The position numbers and the translations under genes were made by a program. This document shows positions 26,052-35,280 of a DNA stretch of 64,000 nucleotides, one piece after another. The notes under the pieces were generated by a model. The model did no database searches. It had not been told where the DNA came from and saw only the letters and a program-made list of their open reading frames with translations. Source of the stretch: Christiangramia sp. (GTDB taxonomy: Bacteria > Bacteroidota > Bacteroidia > Flavobacteriales > Flavobacteriaceae); assembly GCF_029937855.1 (NCBI RefSeq), contig NZ_JAPYPC010000006.1, forward strand, positions 84,135-148,134. The letters run 5' to 3'. Positions within the stretch are counted from its first letter, which is position 1, and every line of letters starts with the position of its first letter.

Positions 26052-27551
26052 ATGAAGGCAAAACTTATAAAATCAACTTTAATGATTCTGTTTTTGCTGC
26101 TTATTGGCTGCAGCACTGATAGTTTTCTGGACGTTAATGACAATCCTAATGATCCACCAATTTCTACGCCACAACTTGCCTTACCCGTGGCCCAGCAAAG
26201 CTTTGCCTCATTAAATGCAACCTGGATGACCTATTTGGGGCAGTGGTTTGTATACAACTGGGCTTCACCATCAGACTGGTCAGCAAATGGGGATTTGAAA
26301 AGATACAACATAGACAATACATTTTTCAGTGTTATTTTTGAGCAATCCTATGGTCCCATTTTTAGGAATCTTACCTATGCCGAAAATTATGAAGACCCTA
26401 GTGGGGCAGTAGATTATAGTGCTTATGATGTAATTTCTGAAACAATAAAAGGTTTTCAGTATCAGTACCTAGTAGATTTGTATGGGGATATTCCCTTTAC
26501 CGAGGCTAATTTCAGAGGGGAAAATCCTACTCCTGCCTATGATGATGCTGAATTTGTTTATAAAAGCGTTATTGATTCTTTAACTTCTGCTGCAACACTT
26601 TCGCTTGACCTTCCTGAAAATGTGGAGAATCCAGGTTCCCAAGATATTATTTTTGGAGGGGATATGACTAGGTGGGCACGATTTGCCAATACTATTAAAC
26701 TCCGTATGTTGGTGCGGTTAAGTAATACCAACCAGGATCAATACATTCAAAATCAAATAGCTTCCATAAATGCCAATAGCGCAGGATATATTCAGGCAGA
26801 TGTAAACGCTAATCCGGGTTATTCTGATAATTCAGGACAGCAAAATCCTTTTTATGGATTTGTAGGAGCGGGTCCCTCCAACACCCAAATTAGTCGGGAA
26901 GATTATACAGTGGCTACAGATTTTGCAATTGATTATTTAAAAGAAACCAATGACCCGCGTTTAAGCAGAATATATGCGCCAGCAGCCAGTACGGGTGAGT
27001 TTAAGGGCGTTCCTCAGGCAACATCTTTAACACTTCAGGGCAATAGGGCTGATGAGGTATCTAAAATAGGTCCTGGTTTGGTCAAGAGTTCTGAACAGGA
27101 TCAACCTATCATGCTACTTGCCGAAGCTTTGTTTTTACAAGCTGAAGCTATGGTAAGAGGCTATATTCCAGGTGGCGATAGTGGAGCACAGGAATTATAT
27201 GAAATGGGCATAGAAGCTTCTTTTGAATTTTTAGGTGTTGAGGGTGGAGCTGAAGCTGCAGCTGAATATTATAATCAAAATATTGAAAATGTAGGATGGG
27301 CTGCCTCACCTAATAAAATAGAAGCAATCATCACCCAAAAATATGTTGCTTTAAACGGTACTTCTTCTATTGAAGCCTGGATTGAACTTACCCGAACTGG
27401 TTATCCTGAAGGGGTTCCGGTTGCCCGGGAATCTGGCGGTGTTCGCCCGGTAAGGTTGTTGTACCCAGCTTCAGAAGTTTCAAGAAATGCTAATAATGTA
27501 CCGGAGCAAACAGCTCAGGATGTGTTTACTAACCCACCATTTTGGAAATAA
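26052..27551 (+). CDS. SusD/RagB-family outer-membrane lipoprotein
   Basis: The 499-residue protein has a lipoprotein signal (LLLIGCSTDSF, Cys19) and the SusD-like_2 pattern: DVNDNPNDPPISTPQLALPV, YDVISETIKGFQYQYLVDLYGDIPF, and LLAEALFLQAEAMVRG in the TPR-like part. It is the surface ligand-binding lid of the SusC receptor just upstream. The C-terminus (PASEVSRNANNVPEQ) is complete. Confidence 0.9.
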   Translation: MKAKLIKSTLMILFLLLIGCSTDSFLDVNDNPNDPPISTPQLALPVAQQSFASLNATWMTYLGQWFVYNWASPSDWSANGDLKRYNIDNTFFSVIFEQSYGPIFRNLTYAENYEDPSGAVDYSAYDVISETIKGFQYQYLVDLYGDIPFTEANFRGENPTPAYDDAEFVYKSVIDSLTSAATLSLDLPENVENPGSQDIIFGGDMTRWARFANTIKLRMLVRLSNTNQDQYIQNQIASINANSAGYIQADVNANPGYSDNSGQQNPFYGFVGAGPSNTQISREDYTVATDFAIDYLKETNDPRLSRIYAPAASTGEFKGVPQATSLTLQGNRADEVSKIGPGLVKSSEQDQPIMLLAEALFLQAEAMVRGYIPGGDSGAQELYEMGIEASFEFLGVEGGAEAAAEYYNQNIENVGWAASPNKIEAIITQKYVALNGTSSIEAWIELTRTGYPEGVPVARESGGVRPVRLLYPASEVSRNANNVPEQTAQDVFTNPPFWK

Positions 27552-27564
27552 AAATTTATAAAAA

Positions 27565-28095
27565 ATGAAAAATATATTTAATTTAAAACTTATCCCTTTC
27601 CTTATATTTGGTAGTTTATTTTTTAGCGCTTGCTTGGTAGATGATGATATTGTTAGGGATTATGGTAATGGGCCTAACCTTGTTGGTTTTCAAAGCACAT
27701 CAACTACTCTTACTGTTGAGGTTGGCAGCGCTGAATCTTCTCTGGGAATCCCGCTTAGACTAATAGGCCCTTCTGTTTTTGAGCAAAATGAGGATGTAAC
27801 TGTTGAAATTTCGGTTGGCCCTGGTTCAACTGCAGAGGAAGGGGTGCATTATCGTCTTGATTCTAATACGGTTCAGTTTGATGTTCCAGGTGGGATAGAT
27901 GTAGTTACAGGTGAGTTGCCAATTACTATTTTAACGGAGGGGATCAATGGACCTTTAGAAAACAATCCTGTACTTAATCTTACAATTACATCAGTATCTT
28001 CAGAAGCTGATGTTGTAATTAACGAAAAAACAACTACTACTACGGTCACAATAGAATATATAAATCCTGAAGAGGAAACTGAGAGCTCTAATTGA
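27565..28095 (+). CDS. Lipoprotein with Calx-beta/DUF4843-like domain
   Basis: The 176-residue protein has a lipoprotein signal (LFFSACLVDDD) and one beta-sandwich domain with EGVHYRLDSNTVQF, a motif typical of Calx-beta/DUF4843-type domains that accompany SusC/SusD pairs. It is 13 bases after the SusD gene and followed by a terminator, so it closes the operon. It is probably a third surface component that helps capture the ligand. Confidence 0.7.
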   Translation: MKNIFNLKLIPFLIFGSLFFSACLVDDDIVRDYGNGPNLVGFQSTSTTLTVEVGSAESSLGIPLRLIGPSVFEQNEDVTVEISVGPGSTAEEGVHYRLDSNTVQFDVPGGIDVVTGELPITILTEGINGPLENNPVLNLTITSVSSEADVVINEKTTTTTVTIEYINPEEETESSN

Positions 28096-28128
28096 ATGAA
28101 ATAGCATTCAAAACTGGGAGCTTTTTTT
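28083..28128 (+). terminator. Terminator after the SusCD-lipoprotein operon
   Basis: TTGAATG and CATTCAA pair around AAATAG; an outer GAGCTC pairs with GAGCT, followed by a run of seven T. It overlaps the last codons of the lipoprotein gene. Confidence 0.65.
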
Positions 28129-28142
28129 AGTTATATATGTCG

Positions 28143-28208
28143 AAGCGGTTTGGTAGGTTGAATTACGCCAGCTATTTAAACTATTTCCAATATCTTCCAA
28201 ACCGCCTT
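28143..28208. repeat. Long-armed inverted repeat before the IS1595 element
   Basis: AAGCGGTTTGG (28143-28153) and CCAAACCGCCTT (28197-28208) are inverted copies with one extra base. The intervening 43 bases have no gene. It may be an imperfect terminator or part of an older insertion. Confidence 0.4.
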
Positions 28209-28357
28209 GGCATTAGTAAACTGAAGGGGTGGGACAGGTATTTCCAGAGGCTCTAAATTTAAATATTTTTTTTATTAGTCATGTTGCACAACCTAATAAT
28301 ACATAATATCAACTTTAGAATTGATTGCTAAATTCGGAAATTATCTCTAAGGAATAA

Positions 28358-29360
28358 TTCTGAAATTGAATATCCGCAAACACTCATAATATAAATATTT
28401 ACTGTAAATTTCCTGAAAAATTACTGCTATGAATCTATTTACTTTTACAGCAAATTTTGATAGTGAAGAGTCCTGCCGTATTCATTTTAAAGAGCAGCGG
28501 GATAAAATCGGGATTGTCTGCAAGTGCGGAGGCCAGGAACACTTTTGGATAAAAAGCAGGTGGAGCTATGAGTGCAAACAATGCAGGAGCAGGATCTCCC
28601 TTCGCAGTGGGACGATCATGCAAAGTTCAAAACTTTCTTTTTTGACCTGGTACAAAACCATGTTTTTGATGAGCGCCACTAAAAAAGGATTTTCCAGTAA
28701 AGAGATCCAGACCCAGCTAGGCTTGAAAAGATATGAACCGGTCTGGGCGATGGTGCACAAAATACGAAAAGCGATGGGCAACAGGGATGCCCGCTATACT
28801 TTAGAAGGAATGGTTGAGATGGATGAAGGTTATTTCACAGTGGAATCATCTGAAGTAGAACAGGATAAAGGCCTGCGTGGGCGGGGAGCTGCCGGAAAAC
28901 AAAATGTGGCCATCATGGCAGAATCCACTCCTTTGGAAGATATAAAGACCGGGAAAAAATCAAGACAGGCCGGCTACTTTAAGGCAAAGGTTCTCACCAG
29001 CCATGCGGCAGAGGAAATTAATAAAACGGTACGTGAATCTATTGATGAAAAGAGTATCGTATTTACCGACAAAAGCACCTCCTATGTGGATATAGCTGAT
29101 TATGTGGAACTTCATATAACTGAAAAATCCAACAAGGATACTACCAAAGAAACATTAAAATGGGTGCACCTTGCCATCAGCAATGCAAAGAGAAACCTGC
29201 TAGGGAACTACCACAAAATCAAGGGAAAATATTTACAACTATACCTAAATGAATTTGTCTATAAATTGAACCGTAGGTATTTTGGAGAACGCCTCTTTGA
29301 CCGGCTCATAATTGCTAATATTACAGGATTATGACTTTAAACGGATATTCAAATTCTGAA
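28358..29360 (+). mobile_element. IS1595-family insertion sequence
   Basis: Inverted repeats of 19 bases with 17 matches bound the transposase gene. The left end begins TTCTGAAATTGAATATCCG and the right end, reverse-complemented, begins TTCAGAATTTGAATATCCG. The element would be about 1003 bases. I see no clear target-site duplication, so the exact outer ends are uncertain. It separates the SusCD operon from the dehydrogenase operon that shares its promoter element. Confidence 0.7.
28429..29334 (+). CDS. IS1595-family transposase
   Basis: The 301-residue protein begins with a zinc ribbon (CKCGG and CKQC pairs, about residues 28-52), followed by a helical segment (LTWYKTMFLMSATKKGFSSK) and the ISXO2-type DDE domain (GMVEMDEGYFTVES, IVFTDKSTSYVDI, WVHLAISNAKRNLLGNYHKI). 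The asparagine in the last motif is typical of the family. It ends YKLNRRYFGERLFDRL, the usual complete C-terminus, so the element could be active. Confidence 0.88.
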   Translation: MNLFTFTANFDSEESCRIHFKEQRDKIGIVCKCGGQEHFWIKSRWSYECKQCRSRISLRSGTIMQSSKLSFLTWYKTMFLMSATKKGFSSKEIQTQLGLKRYEPVWAMVHKIRKAMGNRDARYTLEGMVEMDEGYFTVESSEVEQDKGLRGRGAAGKQNVAIMAESTPLEDIKTGKKSRQAGYFKAKVLTSHAAEEINKTVRESIDEKSIVFTDKSTSYVDIADYVELHITEKSNKDTTKETLKWVHLAISNAKRNLLGNYHKIKGKYLQLYLNEFVYKLNRRYFGERLFDRLIIANITGL

Positions 29361-29377
29361 ATAAATATGTGTATGGA

Positions 29378-29438
29378 AAAAACGCAATCAATTGCTTTCT
29401 ATCAAGTTAATTTACACGGTTTATCATTTTGCGTTTTT
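29378..29438. repeat. Inverted repeat just outside the IS1595 right end
   Basis: AAAAACGCAA (29378-29387) and TTGCGTTTTT (29429-29438) are perfect inverted copies 41 bases apart. Function is unknown; it may be a weak bidirectional terminator. Confidence 0.4.
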
Positions 29439-29694
29439 ATCTTAAAAATTAGGTTAATAGATTATGAACCCTAAGATGAATCAAAAAATTGTCACTAATA
29501 TTTTGTTCTATTTGAATTAAATAGAGTTGGACTTTTGATTACTTCCCAAAGTCTTTAAAGATTAAAATAACCTTTCCAATAACTATAAAGTTTGTACTGA
29601 TACGGTATTAAATTTATTATATGGAATAACTTTTCATGGAATATTAAAATAAAAAATAATTTTTGCATTTATGTGACTAATAAAATAATATTTG

Positions 29695-29722
29695 TTTTTT
29701 TTGTATATTATTTTGCAAAATA
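29695..29722. promoter_or_regulatory. Shared promoter-proximal element with TTTTGCAAAA palindrome, copy 2
   Basis: It contains the palindrome TATTTTGCAAAATA (29709-29722) and matches 22825-22850 at 24 of 26 bases. The core TTTTGCAAAA begins 71 bases before the mmsA start. The palindrome lies between the proposed -33 and -7 boxes, a good place for a regulator to act. Confidence 0.6.
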
Positions 29723-29781
29723 TATTGTTTTAAATACATTTATAAAAAAATTTACATAATTTACTATAAAAGATTGAAAGT

Positions 29782-31251
29782 ATGGGGAATCAAAATTTTA
29801 AATATCCAGAAATACAAAATTTTCTAAATGGCGCATTTGAAAATGGCGCTTTAGAAACTATGGAGGTTCGCTCCCCTTTAAATGGTAATCTTCTTTCCTC
29901 TGTACCTTTGTCAAACAGAAAAGTTCTTGATGAGGCTGTGGAATTCGCAGAAAAAGCATTTCCAGGGTGGAGGGACACGCCAATTAAAGAAAGATCGCAA
30001 ATATTTTATAAATATCGCTCCTTACTGCAAGAGAATCTGGAAGAATTGACGGCTCTGGTTCGGGAGGAGAATGGAAAAACTTATGGTGAGGCCAAAGCTG
30101 AAATTGAAAAAAGCATGGAATTAACTGAATTTGCCTGTTCCATACCACAATTAATAGGTGATGAGATTTTGGAAGTTAGCCGGGGTGTGGAATGCAGGGT
30201 AGAAAGAAGACCACTTGGAGTGGTTGCCAGTATTGTACCTTTCAATTTTCCCAGTATGGTACCGCACTGGACCATCCCAAATGCATTGATGCTAGGTAAT
30301 ACAATGATTGTAAAACCTTCAGAAAAAGTGCCATTAAGCCTTGTTAGAGTAGCTGAATTGCTAAAGGAATCCGGCTTACCCGATGGTGTGTTTAACATTG
30401 TAAACGGGGACAGGGAAATTGTAGAGGCAATTTGTGATCATCCGGCAATTAAAGCCGTGTCTTTTGTGGGTTCTACAAATGTGGCCAAACTGGTTTATAA
30501 GAGGGCCACTTCAAATCTGAAAAGGGCACTGGCTTTGGGGGGAGCAAAGAATCATCTTGTAGTACTTCCTGATGCCCAAATTGATATGACAGCTAATAAT
30601 GTGATTGCCTCCGTTACAGGTTGTGCGGGACAAAGATGTATGGCGGCTGCGGCCATGCTGGCGGTAGGCGAGACTGATCCTGTTATTGAAAAGATATGTG
30701 AAGCTGCAAGGAAACTGGTGCCGGGAGAAAATTTAGGCGCTGTTATTAGCAAGGAAGCGAAAGAGCGTATCGAGCGCTATATAACTGAATCAGAAGAACA
30801 AGGTGCAAAAATATTAGTAGATGGCCGCAATGCTAAAGTGGAAGGAGCCGAAGGGGGATATTATGTAGGCGCCACAGTAATTGATTATGTTACCCCAGAT
30901 ATGGCTATTGCAAAAGAGGAAGTTTTTGGACCGGTTTTATCTATAATCCGTACTAAAGATGTTTCGGAAGCCATGGCCATCGAAAATGCCAATCCTTATG
31001 GAAATGCCGCCGCTGTTTTCACGCAGAGTGGTGGAGCAGCACGCCAGGTAATAGAGAAAGCCTCAGCAGGAATGGTCGGGGTAAATATCGGAGTACCAGT
31101 GCCCAGGGAGCCGTTTTCTTTTGGGGGGTGGAATGACTCAAAATTCGGTGCCCTGGATATAACCGGAAAGAGTTCCATAGAATTCTGGACGCAGCTCAAA
31201 AAAGTGACCACTAAATGGAATGCTGAAGCCGGTATAAACTGGATGAGCTAA
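29782..31251 (+). CDS. mmsA: CoA-acylating (methyl)malonate-semialdehyde dehydrogenase
   Basis: The 489-residue protein has the aldehyde dehydrogenase fold with the MmsA signature: the catalytic Cys in CAGQRCMAAA, FNFPSMVPHWTIPNAL, and VPVPREPFSFGGWNDSKFG. These enzymes turn malonate or methylmalonate semialdehyde into acetyl-CoA or propionyl-CoA with NAD and CoA. The next gene is a class III aminotransferase and the third a beta-aminopeptidase, so malonate semialdehyde from beta-alanine, or a methyl homologue from a beta-amino acid, is the probable substrate. Valine breakdown is the usual alternative. Confidence 0.82.
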   Translation: MGNQNFKYPEIQNFLNGAFENGALETMEVRSPLNGNLLSSVPLSNRKVLDEAVEFAEKAFPGWRDTPIKERSQIFYKYRSLLQENLEELTALVREENGKTYGEAKAEIEKSMELTEFACSIPQLIGDEILEVSRGVECRVERRPLGVVASIVPFNFPSMVPHWTIPNALMLGNTMIVKPSEKVPLSLVRVAELLKESGLPDGVFNIVNGDREIVEAICDHPAIKAVSFVGSTNVAKLVYKRATSNLKRALALGGAKNHLVVLPDAQIDMTANNVIASVTGCAGQRCMAAAAMLAVGETDPVIEKICEAARKLVPGENLGAVISKEAKERIERYITESEEQGAKILVDGRNAKVEGAEGGYYVGATVIDYVTPDMAIAKEEVFGPVLSIIRTKDVSEAMAIENANPYGNAAAVFTQSGGAARQVIEKASAGMVGVNIGVPVPREPFSFGGWNDSKFGALDITGKSSIEFWTQLKKVTTKWNAEAGINWMS

Positions 31252-31285
31252 TTTTTCTGAAATATAAAACTTAATCTCGCTAATC

Positions 31286-32620
31286 ATGTCATTATTACAG
31301 GCCGATCAACAAACTATATTGGATAATAATTTAAATCATACACTATTTTCCTGGTCCAAACAAAAAGGAATTTCCCCTTTATTGATTGAAAAAGCAAAAG
31401 GGGTTTATCTTCACACTTACGACGGAAAGAAAATTATCGATTTTTCTTCCGGACTTATGAATGTCAATATTGGGCATGGGCATCAACGGGTTACTCGGGC
31501 AGTGGTAGACCAAATGGAAAAAGTAAGTTATGTAACCCCGGCCTGTGCCACTGAAGTACGTGGCGAATTGGGAAAAAAGCTGGCTGAAATATGCCCCGGT
31601 GATCTCAATAAGGCTTTTTTTACCGTATGTGGCGCCACGGCTATTGAAAATGCCATTAAACTGGCGCGGTTATATACTGGCCGGCACAAAATATTGACGC
31701 GTTATCGCTCCTATCATGGATCTACTATGGGAGCCATGAGCGCAGGGGGTGATCCCAGAAAGCATAAAGTGGATGTTCACCAGGGGACTAATTTTGTTCA
31801 TTTTGAAATTCCTTATGAATACAGGTCATCAGGAAAAAACTGGGAAAAAGAATGCGAGGAACAATTGGAACGAATTATTGCTTACGAAGGCCATGATAAT
31901 ATAGCGGCCATTATGATGGAAGGGGAATCAGGTTCTTCGGGATGCCTTAAACTTCCTCCCGGTTATTGGAAAAAGCTCAGGGAAATCTGTGATAAATACG
32001 GAATATTACTTATTGCTGATGAGGTTATGAGTGGATTTGGACGCACCGGGAAGTGGTTCGGTGTAGATAATTACGAAGTGGTCCCGGATCTTATGGCAAT
32101 GGCCAAAGGGCTCACGAGTGGGTATTTGCCATTAGGGTGCTTAATGGTCAGCGATAAAATCGCTGCAAAATTTGACGAAGAAACCCTAGCTCTCGGCCTT
32201 ACTTATTCTGCCCATGCTACTGCCTGTGCCGCAGCCTTGGAAGTAATTAAGATTTATGAGGATGAAAATCTACTGGAAAATGCCAGGGATATGGGACGGT
32301 ATATTGAATCGGAAATTAAAAAATTGAAAGAAAAGCATCCTTCTATAGGTGATTTTCGCAATACGGGATTATTGGGATGCCTCGAACTTGTAAAAAATCG
32401 GAATACCAGAGAACCAATGGCTCCTTTTAATGCCAAACCAGAAGAGATGGAGGTTATCAACAAGGTGGCTGCCAAAATTAAGGAATTAGGTATGTACACC
32501 TTCGTTAGGTGGGGCTATATTTTTGTAGCGCCGCCCCTTTGCATCAACAAGGAAGAAATAGATGAAGGGCTGGCCATAATTTCTGAAGCATTAAAAATTG
32601 CAGATGCTTCTACAGTTTAA
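31286..32620 (+). CDS. Class III (omega/beta-amino acid) aminotransferase
   Basis: The 444-residue PLP enzyme shows the class III pattern: FSSGLMNVNIGHGHQRV, the cofactor-binding Asp in LLIADEVMSGFGRTG and the Schiff-base Lys in AMAKGLTSGYLPLG. It lies 34 bases after mmsA, the arrangement seen for beta-alanine:pyruvate aminotransferase with malonate-semialdehyde dehydrogenase. It would make the semialdehyde used by MmsA. GABA or another omega-amino acid is possible. Confidence 0.8.
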   Translation: MSLLQADQQTILDNNLNHTLFSWSKQKGISPLLIEKAKGVYLHTYDGKKIIDFSSGLMNVNIGHGHQRVTRAVVDQMEKVSYVTPACATEVRGELGKKLAEICPGDLNKAFFTVCGATAIENAIKLARLYTGRHKILTRYRSYHGSTMGAMSAGGDPRKHKVDVHQGTNFVHFEIPYEYRSSGKNWEKECEEQLERIIAYEGHDNIAAIMMEGESGSSGCLKLPPGYWKKLREICDKYGILLIADEVMSGFGRTGKWFGVDNYEVVPDLMAMAKGLTSGYLPLGCLMVSDKIAAKFDEETLALGLTYSAHATACAAALEVIKIYEDENLLENARDMGRYIESEIKKLKEKHPSIGDFRNTGLLGCLELVKNRNTREPMAPFNAKPEEMEVINKVAAKIKELGMYTFVRWGYIFVAPPLCINKEEIDEGLAIISEALKIADASTV

Positions 32621-32637
32621 ATTTTAAATAATTCAAC

Positions 32638-33831
32638 ATGACAATTTTTTCAGTTAAAAAATTAATTCCGCAAATCCTATTTTTATTTATTATAAGTTTT
32701 GCTATTGCACAACAGGAGGAAAGGGCAAGGGATTTAGGTATCCCTTTTGAGGGAGAACCGGGAAAATTTAATGCTATTACAGATGTTCCCGGTGTGGAAG
32801 TAGGCTTAACCACTATCATTGAAGGTGAAGGTGCATTAAGAACGGGTAAAGGCCCGGTGCGCACTGGCGTAACTGCCATCCTTCCACGCGGCAAAACTTA
32901 TGACCCAGTGTTCGCGGGCTGGTATTCTTTTAACGGAAACGGAGAAATGACAGGTACTACCTGGGTAGAAGAATCCGGGTTTCTTGAGGGGCCGGTAATG
33001 ATAACAAATACCCATAGTGTAGGAACAGTTAGGGATGCCGTAATTGAATGGCAGTTTCAGAATAAGTTTTTTCAGCCTCTTAACGGCACCAAAGATGTTT
33101 TCTGGGCTTTACCGGTAGTTGCCGAAACTTATGATGGAATTCTAAATGATATCAATGGATTTCACGTAAAAAAAGAACATGCTTTCCAGGCGTTGGACAG
33201 TGCAAAAACGGGATTTATAAAAGAAGGTGGGGTTGGTGGTGGTACAGGAATGATAGCTCACGGATTTAAAGGGGGAACAGGAACATCTTCCAGGATTATT
33301 GAAATTGATGGAAACAAATATACTGTAGGGGTTTTGGTGCAGGCAAATTACGGCAGCCGGAGAGACCTTACCATAGGAGGAGTGCCTGTAGGAAGTGAAA
33401 TTGACGTTCCTCAGAACAAAGTAAAACTGGGTAGTGAACCTGAAGGGGACACGGGTTCAATTATCGTTATTGTGGCCACAGATGCCCCATTGATGCCTCA
33501 TCAGTTAAAACGACTTGCCAGGCGGGTACCGGTTGGAATTGCAAAAGTTGGTGGTTATGGCGGAAATGGTTCGGGGGATATATTCCTCGCCTTTTCTACC
33601 GCAAATGAAGATGCTTCCAATCGTTCAGAAAATCAATCTATCAATACCATTCCCAATGACTGGATGAACCCGTTCTTTAAAGCAACCGCCCATGCTACTG
33701 AAGAAGCCATTATTAATGCGATAATTGCGGGTGAAACTATGGAGGGGATCAACGGAAACATTATCTATGAACTTCCTCACGACAAGCTTATTGAATTGTT
33801 GAAAAAATACAACCGATATTCCCCTAAATAA
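32638..33831 (+). CDS. Exported P1-family beta-aminopeptidase (DmpA/BapA type)
   Basis: The 397-residue protein has a signal peptide (to about residue 24, FAIAQQ) and the P1 hydrolase pattern: LGIPFEGEPGKFNAITDVPG, GGVGGGTGMIAHGFKGGTG, VLVQANYGSRRDL, and the self-processing nucleophile Ser274 in TGSIIVIVATDAPL. Members cut themselves into two chains; some (BapA) release N-terminal beta-amino acids such as beta-alanine from carnosine-like or beta-peptides, others (DmpA) also act on D- or L-alpha residues. The aminotransferase and MmsA upstream make beta-amino-acid release the better reading. It acts in the periplasm. Confidence 0.85.
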   Translation: MTIFSVKKLIPQILFLFIISFAIAQQEERARDLGIPFEGEPGKFNAITDVPGVEVGLTTIIEGEGALRTGKGPVRTGVTAILPRGKTYDPVFAGWYSFNGNGEMTGTTWVEESGFLEGPVMITNTHSVGTVRDAVIEWQFQNKFFQPLNGTKDVFWALPVVAETYDGILNDINGFHVKKEHAFQALDSAKTGFIKEGGVGGGTGMIAHGFKGGTGTSSRIIEIDGNKYTVGVLVQANYGSRRDLTIGGVPVGSEIDVPQNKVKLGSEPEGDTGSIIVIVATDAPLMPHQLKRLARRVPVGIAKVGGYGGNGSGDIFLAFSTANEDASNRSENQSINTIPNDWMNPFFKATAHATEEAIINAIIAGETMEGINGNIIYELPHDKLIELLKKYNRYSPK

Positions 33832-33842
33832 AACTACAGTTT

Positions 33843-35279
33843 ATGAGAAGTTACTATGTTGTACTGGTATTATTCTTATCATTTTTAGCCTTCCCGTCAT
33901 CTGCTCAAGAAGTACTAAATGAAGCAAAATCTGCTGAAATTGATGCTTACGTGCGGGAGGAAATGAAAGAAAGACAAATCCCGGGACTCGCTCTCGCGGT
34001 AGTACAAAATGGTAAAATCATCAAAGAAAAAGGCTACGGCCTGGCAGATATTCAACATCAGGTACCTGTAGAAACCAACACTGTATTCGAGTTGGCTTCC
34101 ATCACAAAACAATTTACAGCTTCTGCTATTATGATCCTTCAGCAGGAAGGCAAACTTGATGTGGATGATAAAATAGGACTTTATCTTGACGATGCGCCAG
34201 AGAACTGGAATGAAGTTAGCATTCGGCACCTTCTTACTCATACTTCGGGACTTCCGGTTATTGGCAGGGGATTTTCAGGTTATGATAAAATGTCAAGAGA
34301 AGATTTATTAAAATTAAGCAGGGTCAACTTTACAAAGGAACTGGCTTATACCGGGGCAAAATCTGATACCTTGGTTCAGCCACCTGGCGAAAAATACGTT
34401 TATAGTGACGTGGCTTTTTTCCTGCTCGGTGTTATTGTACAAAATGTGAGCGGGATGCCTTATAGGGATTTTATTCAGGAAAGGATATTTGATCCTGTAG
34501 GAATGAGTGAAACCTATATTCTGGATCAGGTAAAAATTCATCCGAATGAAGCCCGCGGGTATACTTTAAGAGATGGAGAACTGGTCAATATCAGAAGGAT
34601 CTGGGAATATGAGATTCCTTCACATTACGGAGTGTTTTCTACAGTTGGAGATCTTGCAAAGTGGGATAAAGCCCTTTATTCCGAAGAAATTCTTACCAAT
34701 AAAAGCAAAGAGCAGATGTGGCAGCCTATGATGCGAAACAATGGGATACCTTCCCCTTATGGATTTGGGTGGACCATCTGGTTACGGGAGGATAAAAAGA
34801 TTATAGATCATACCGGGATTACGGGTACTCAAATCACCAGGTTTCTAAATGATAGTCTAACGGTTATAGTTCTTACCAATCTTGGCCAAAGGGGGAATTC
34901 GAATGTAAGGTCATGGGGTTTAAGTTCAAAAATAGGAGACATGGCTGGTGCCAGTCGTATTTATATTGACAACGAATATACAACCCTAACAGGTGCAAAG
35001 GTATTGAAGAATCAGCCTGGTAAAAAATTGAAAGAACTGGTAGGTGATTATAAAATGTCAGGCTCCGGAGCTGAGAGGAAAATATATTTCGAGAACGAAA
35101 AACTATTTTATAAGAATGGAGACGGGATAAACCAACTCGTCGCCCTGGATAATGATCAATATCTTATGCTGGGAACTACAGATGAGTGGTTACTGGAAAA
35201 AGTACCCGGAGAGAATAAATTACAATGGCGCTATAAAGGACAAAAAAGTGGCATGATGGAAAAAACAGAAAACAAATAA
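33843..35279 (+). CDS. Exported serine hydrolase of the beta-lactamase/D-aminopeptidase family
   Basis: The 478-residue protein has a signal peptide (cleavage near SSAQ) and the penicillin-binding fold: catalytic SITK in ELASITKQFTA, YSD in KYVYSDVAFF in place of the more common YxN, and an HTG motif in IIDHTGITGTQ. Homologues are esterases, beta-lactamases or D-aminopeptidases. It lies 11 bases after the beta-aminopeptidase and one base before the symporter gene, so it likely frees another amino-acid product for uptake. Exact substrate unknown. Confidence 0.75.
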   Translation: MRSYYVVLVLFLSFLAFPSSAQEVLNEAKSAEIDAYVREEMKERQIPGLALAVVQNGKIIKEKGYGLADIQHQVPVETNTVFELASITKQFTASAIMILQQEGKLDVDDKIGLYLDDAPENWNEVSIRHLLTHTSGLPVIGRGFSGYDKMSREDLLKLSRVNFTKELAYTGAKSDTLVQPPGEKYVYSDVAFFLLGVIVQNVSGMPYRDFIQERIFDPVGMSETYILDQVKIHPNEARGYTLRDGELVNIRRIWEYEIPSHYGVFSTVGDLAKWDKALYSEEILTNKSKEQMWQPMMRNNGIPSPYGFGWTIWLREDKKIIDHTGITGTQITRFLNDSLTVIVLTNLGQRGNSNVRSWGLSSKIGDMAGASRIYIDNEYTTLTGAKVLKNQPGKKLKELVGDYKMSGSGAERKIYFENEKLFYKNGDGINQLVALDNDQYLMLGTTDEWLLEKVPGENKLQWRYKGQKSGMMEKTENK

Positions 35280-35280
35280 T

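Larger units (their letters stand above)
29361..29781. other. Long AT-rich upstream region of the dehydrogenase operon
   Basis: No gene is visible in 421 bases. It contains the inverted repeat at 29378-29438 and the regulatory element at 29695-29722. A possible -33 TTTG (29700-29703) and -7 TATATTG (29721-29727), 17 bases apart, fit a Bacteroidota promoter. Confidence 0.5.
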
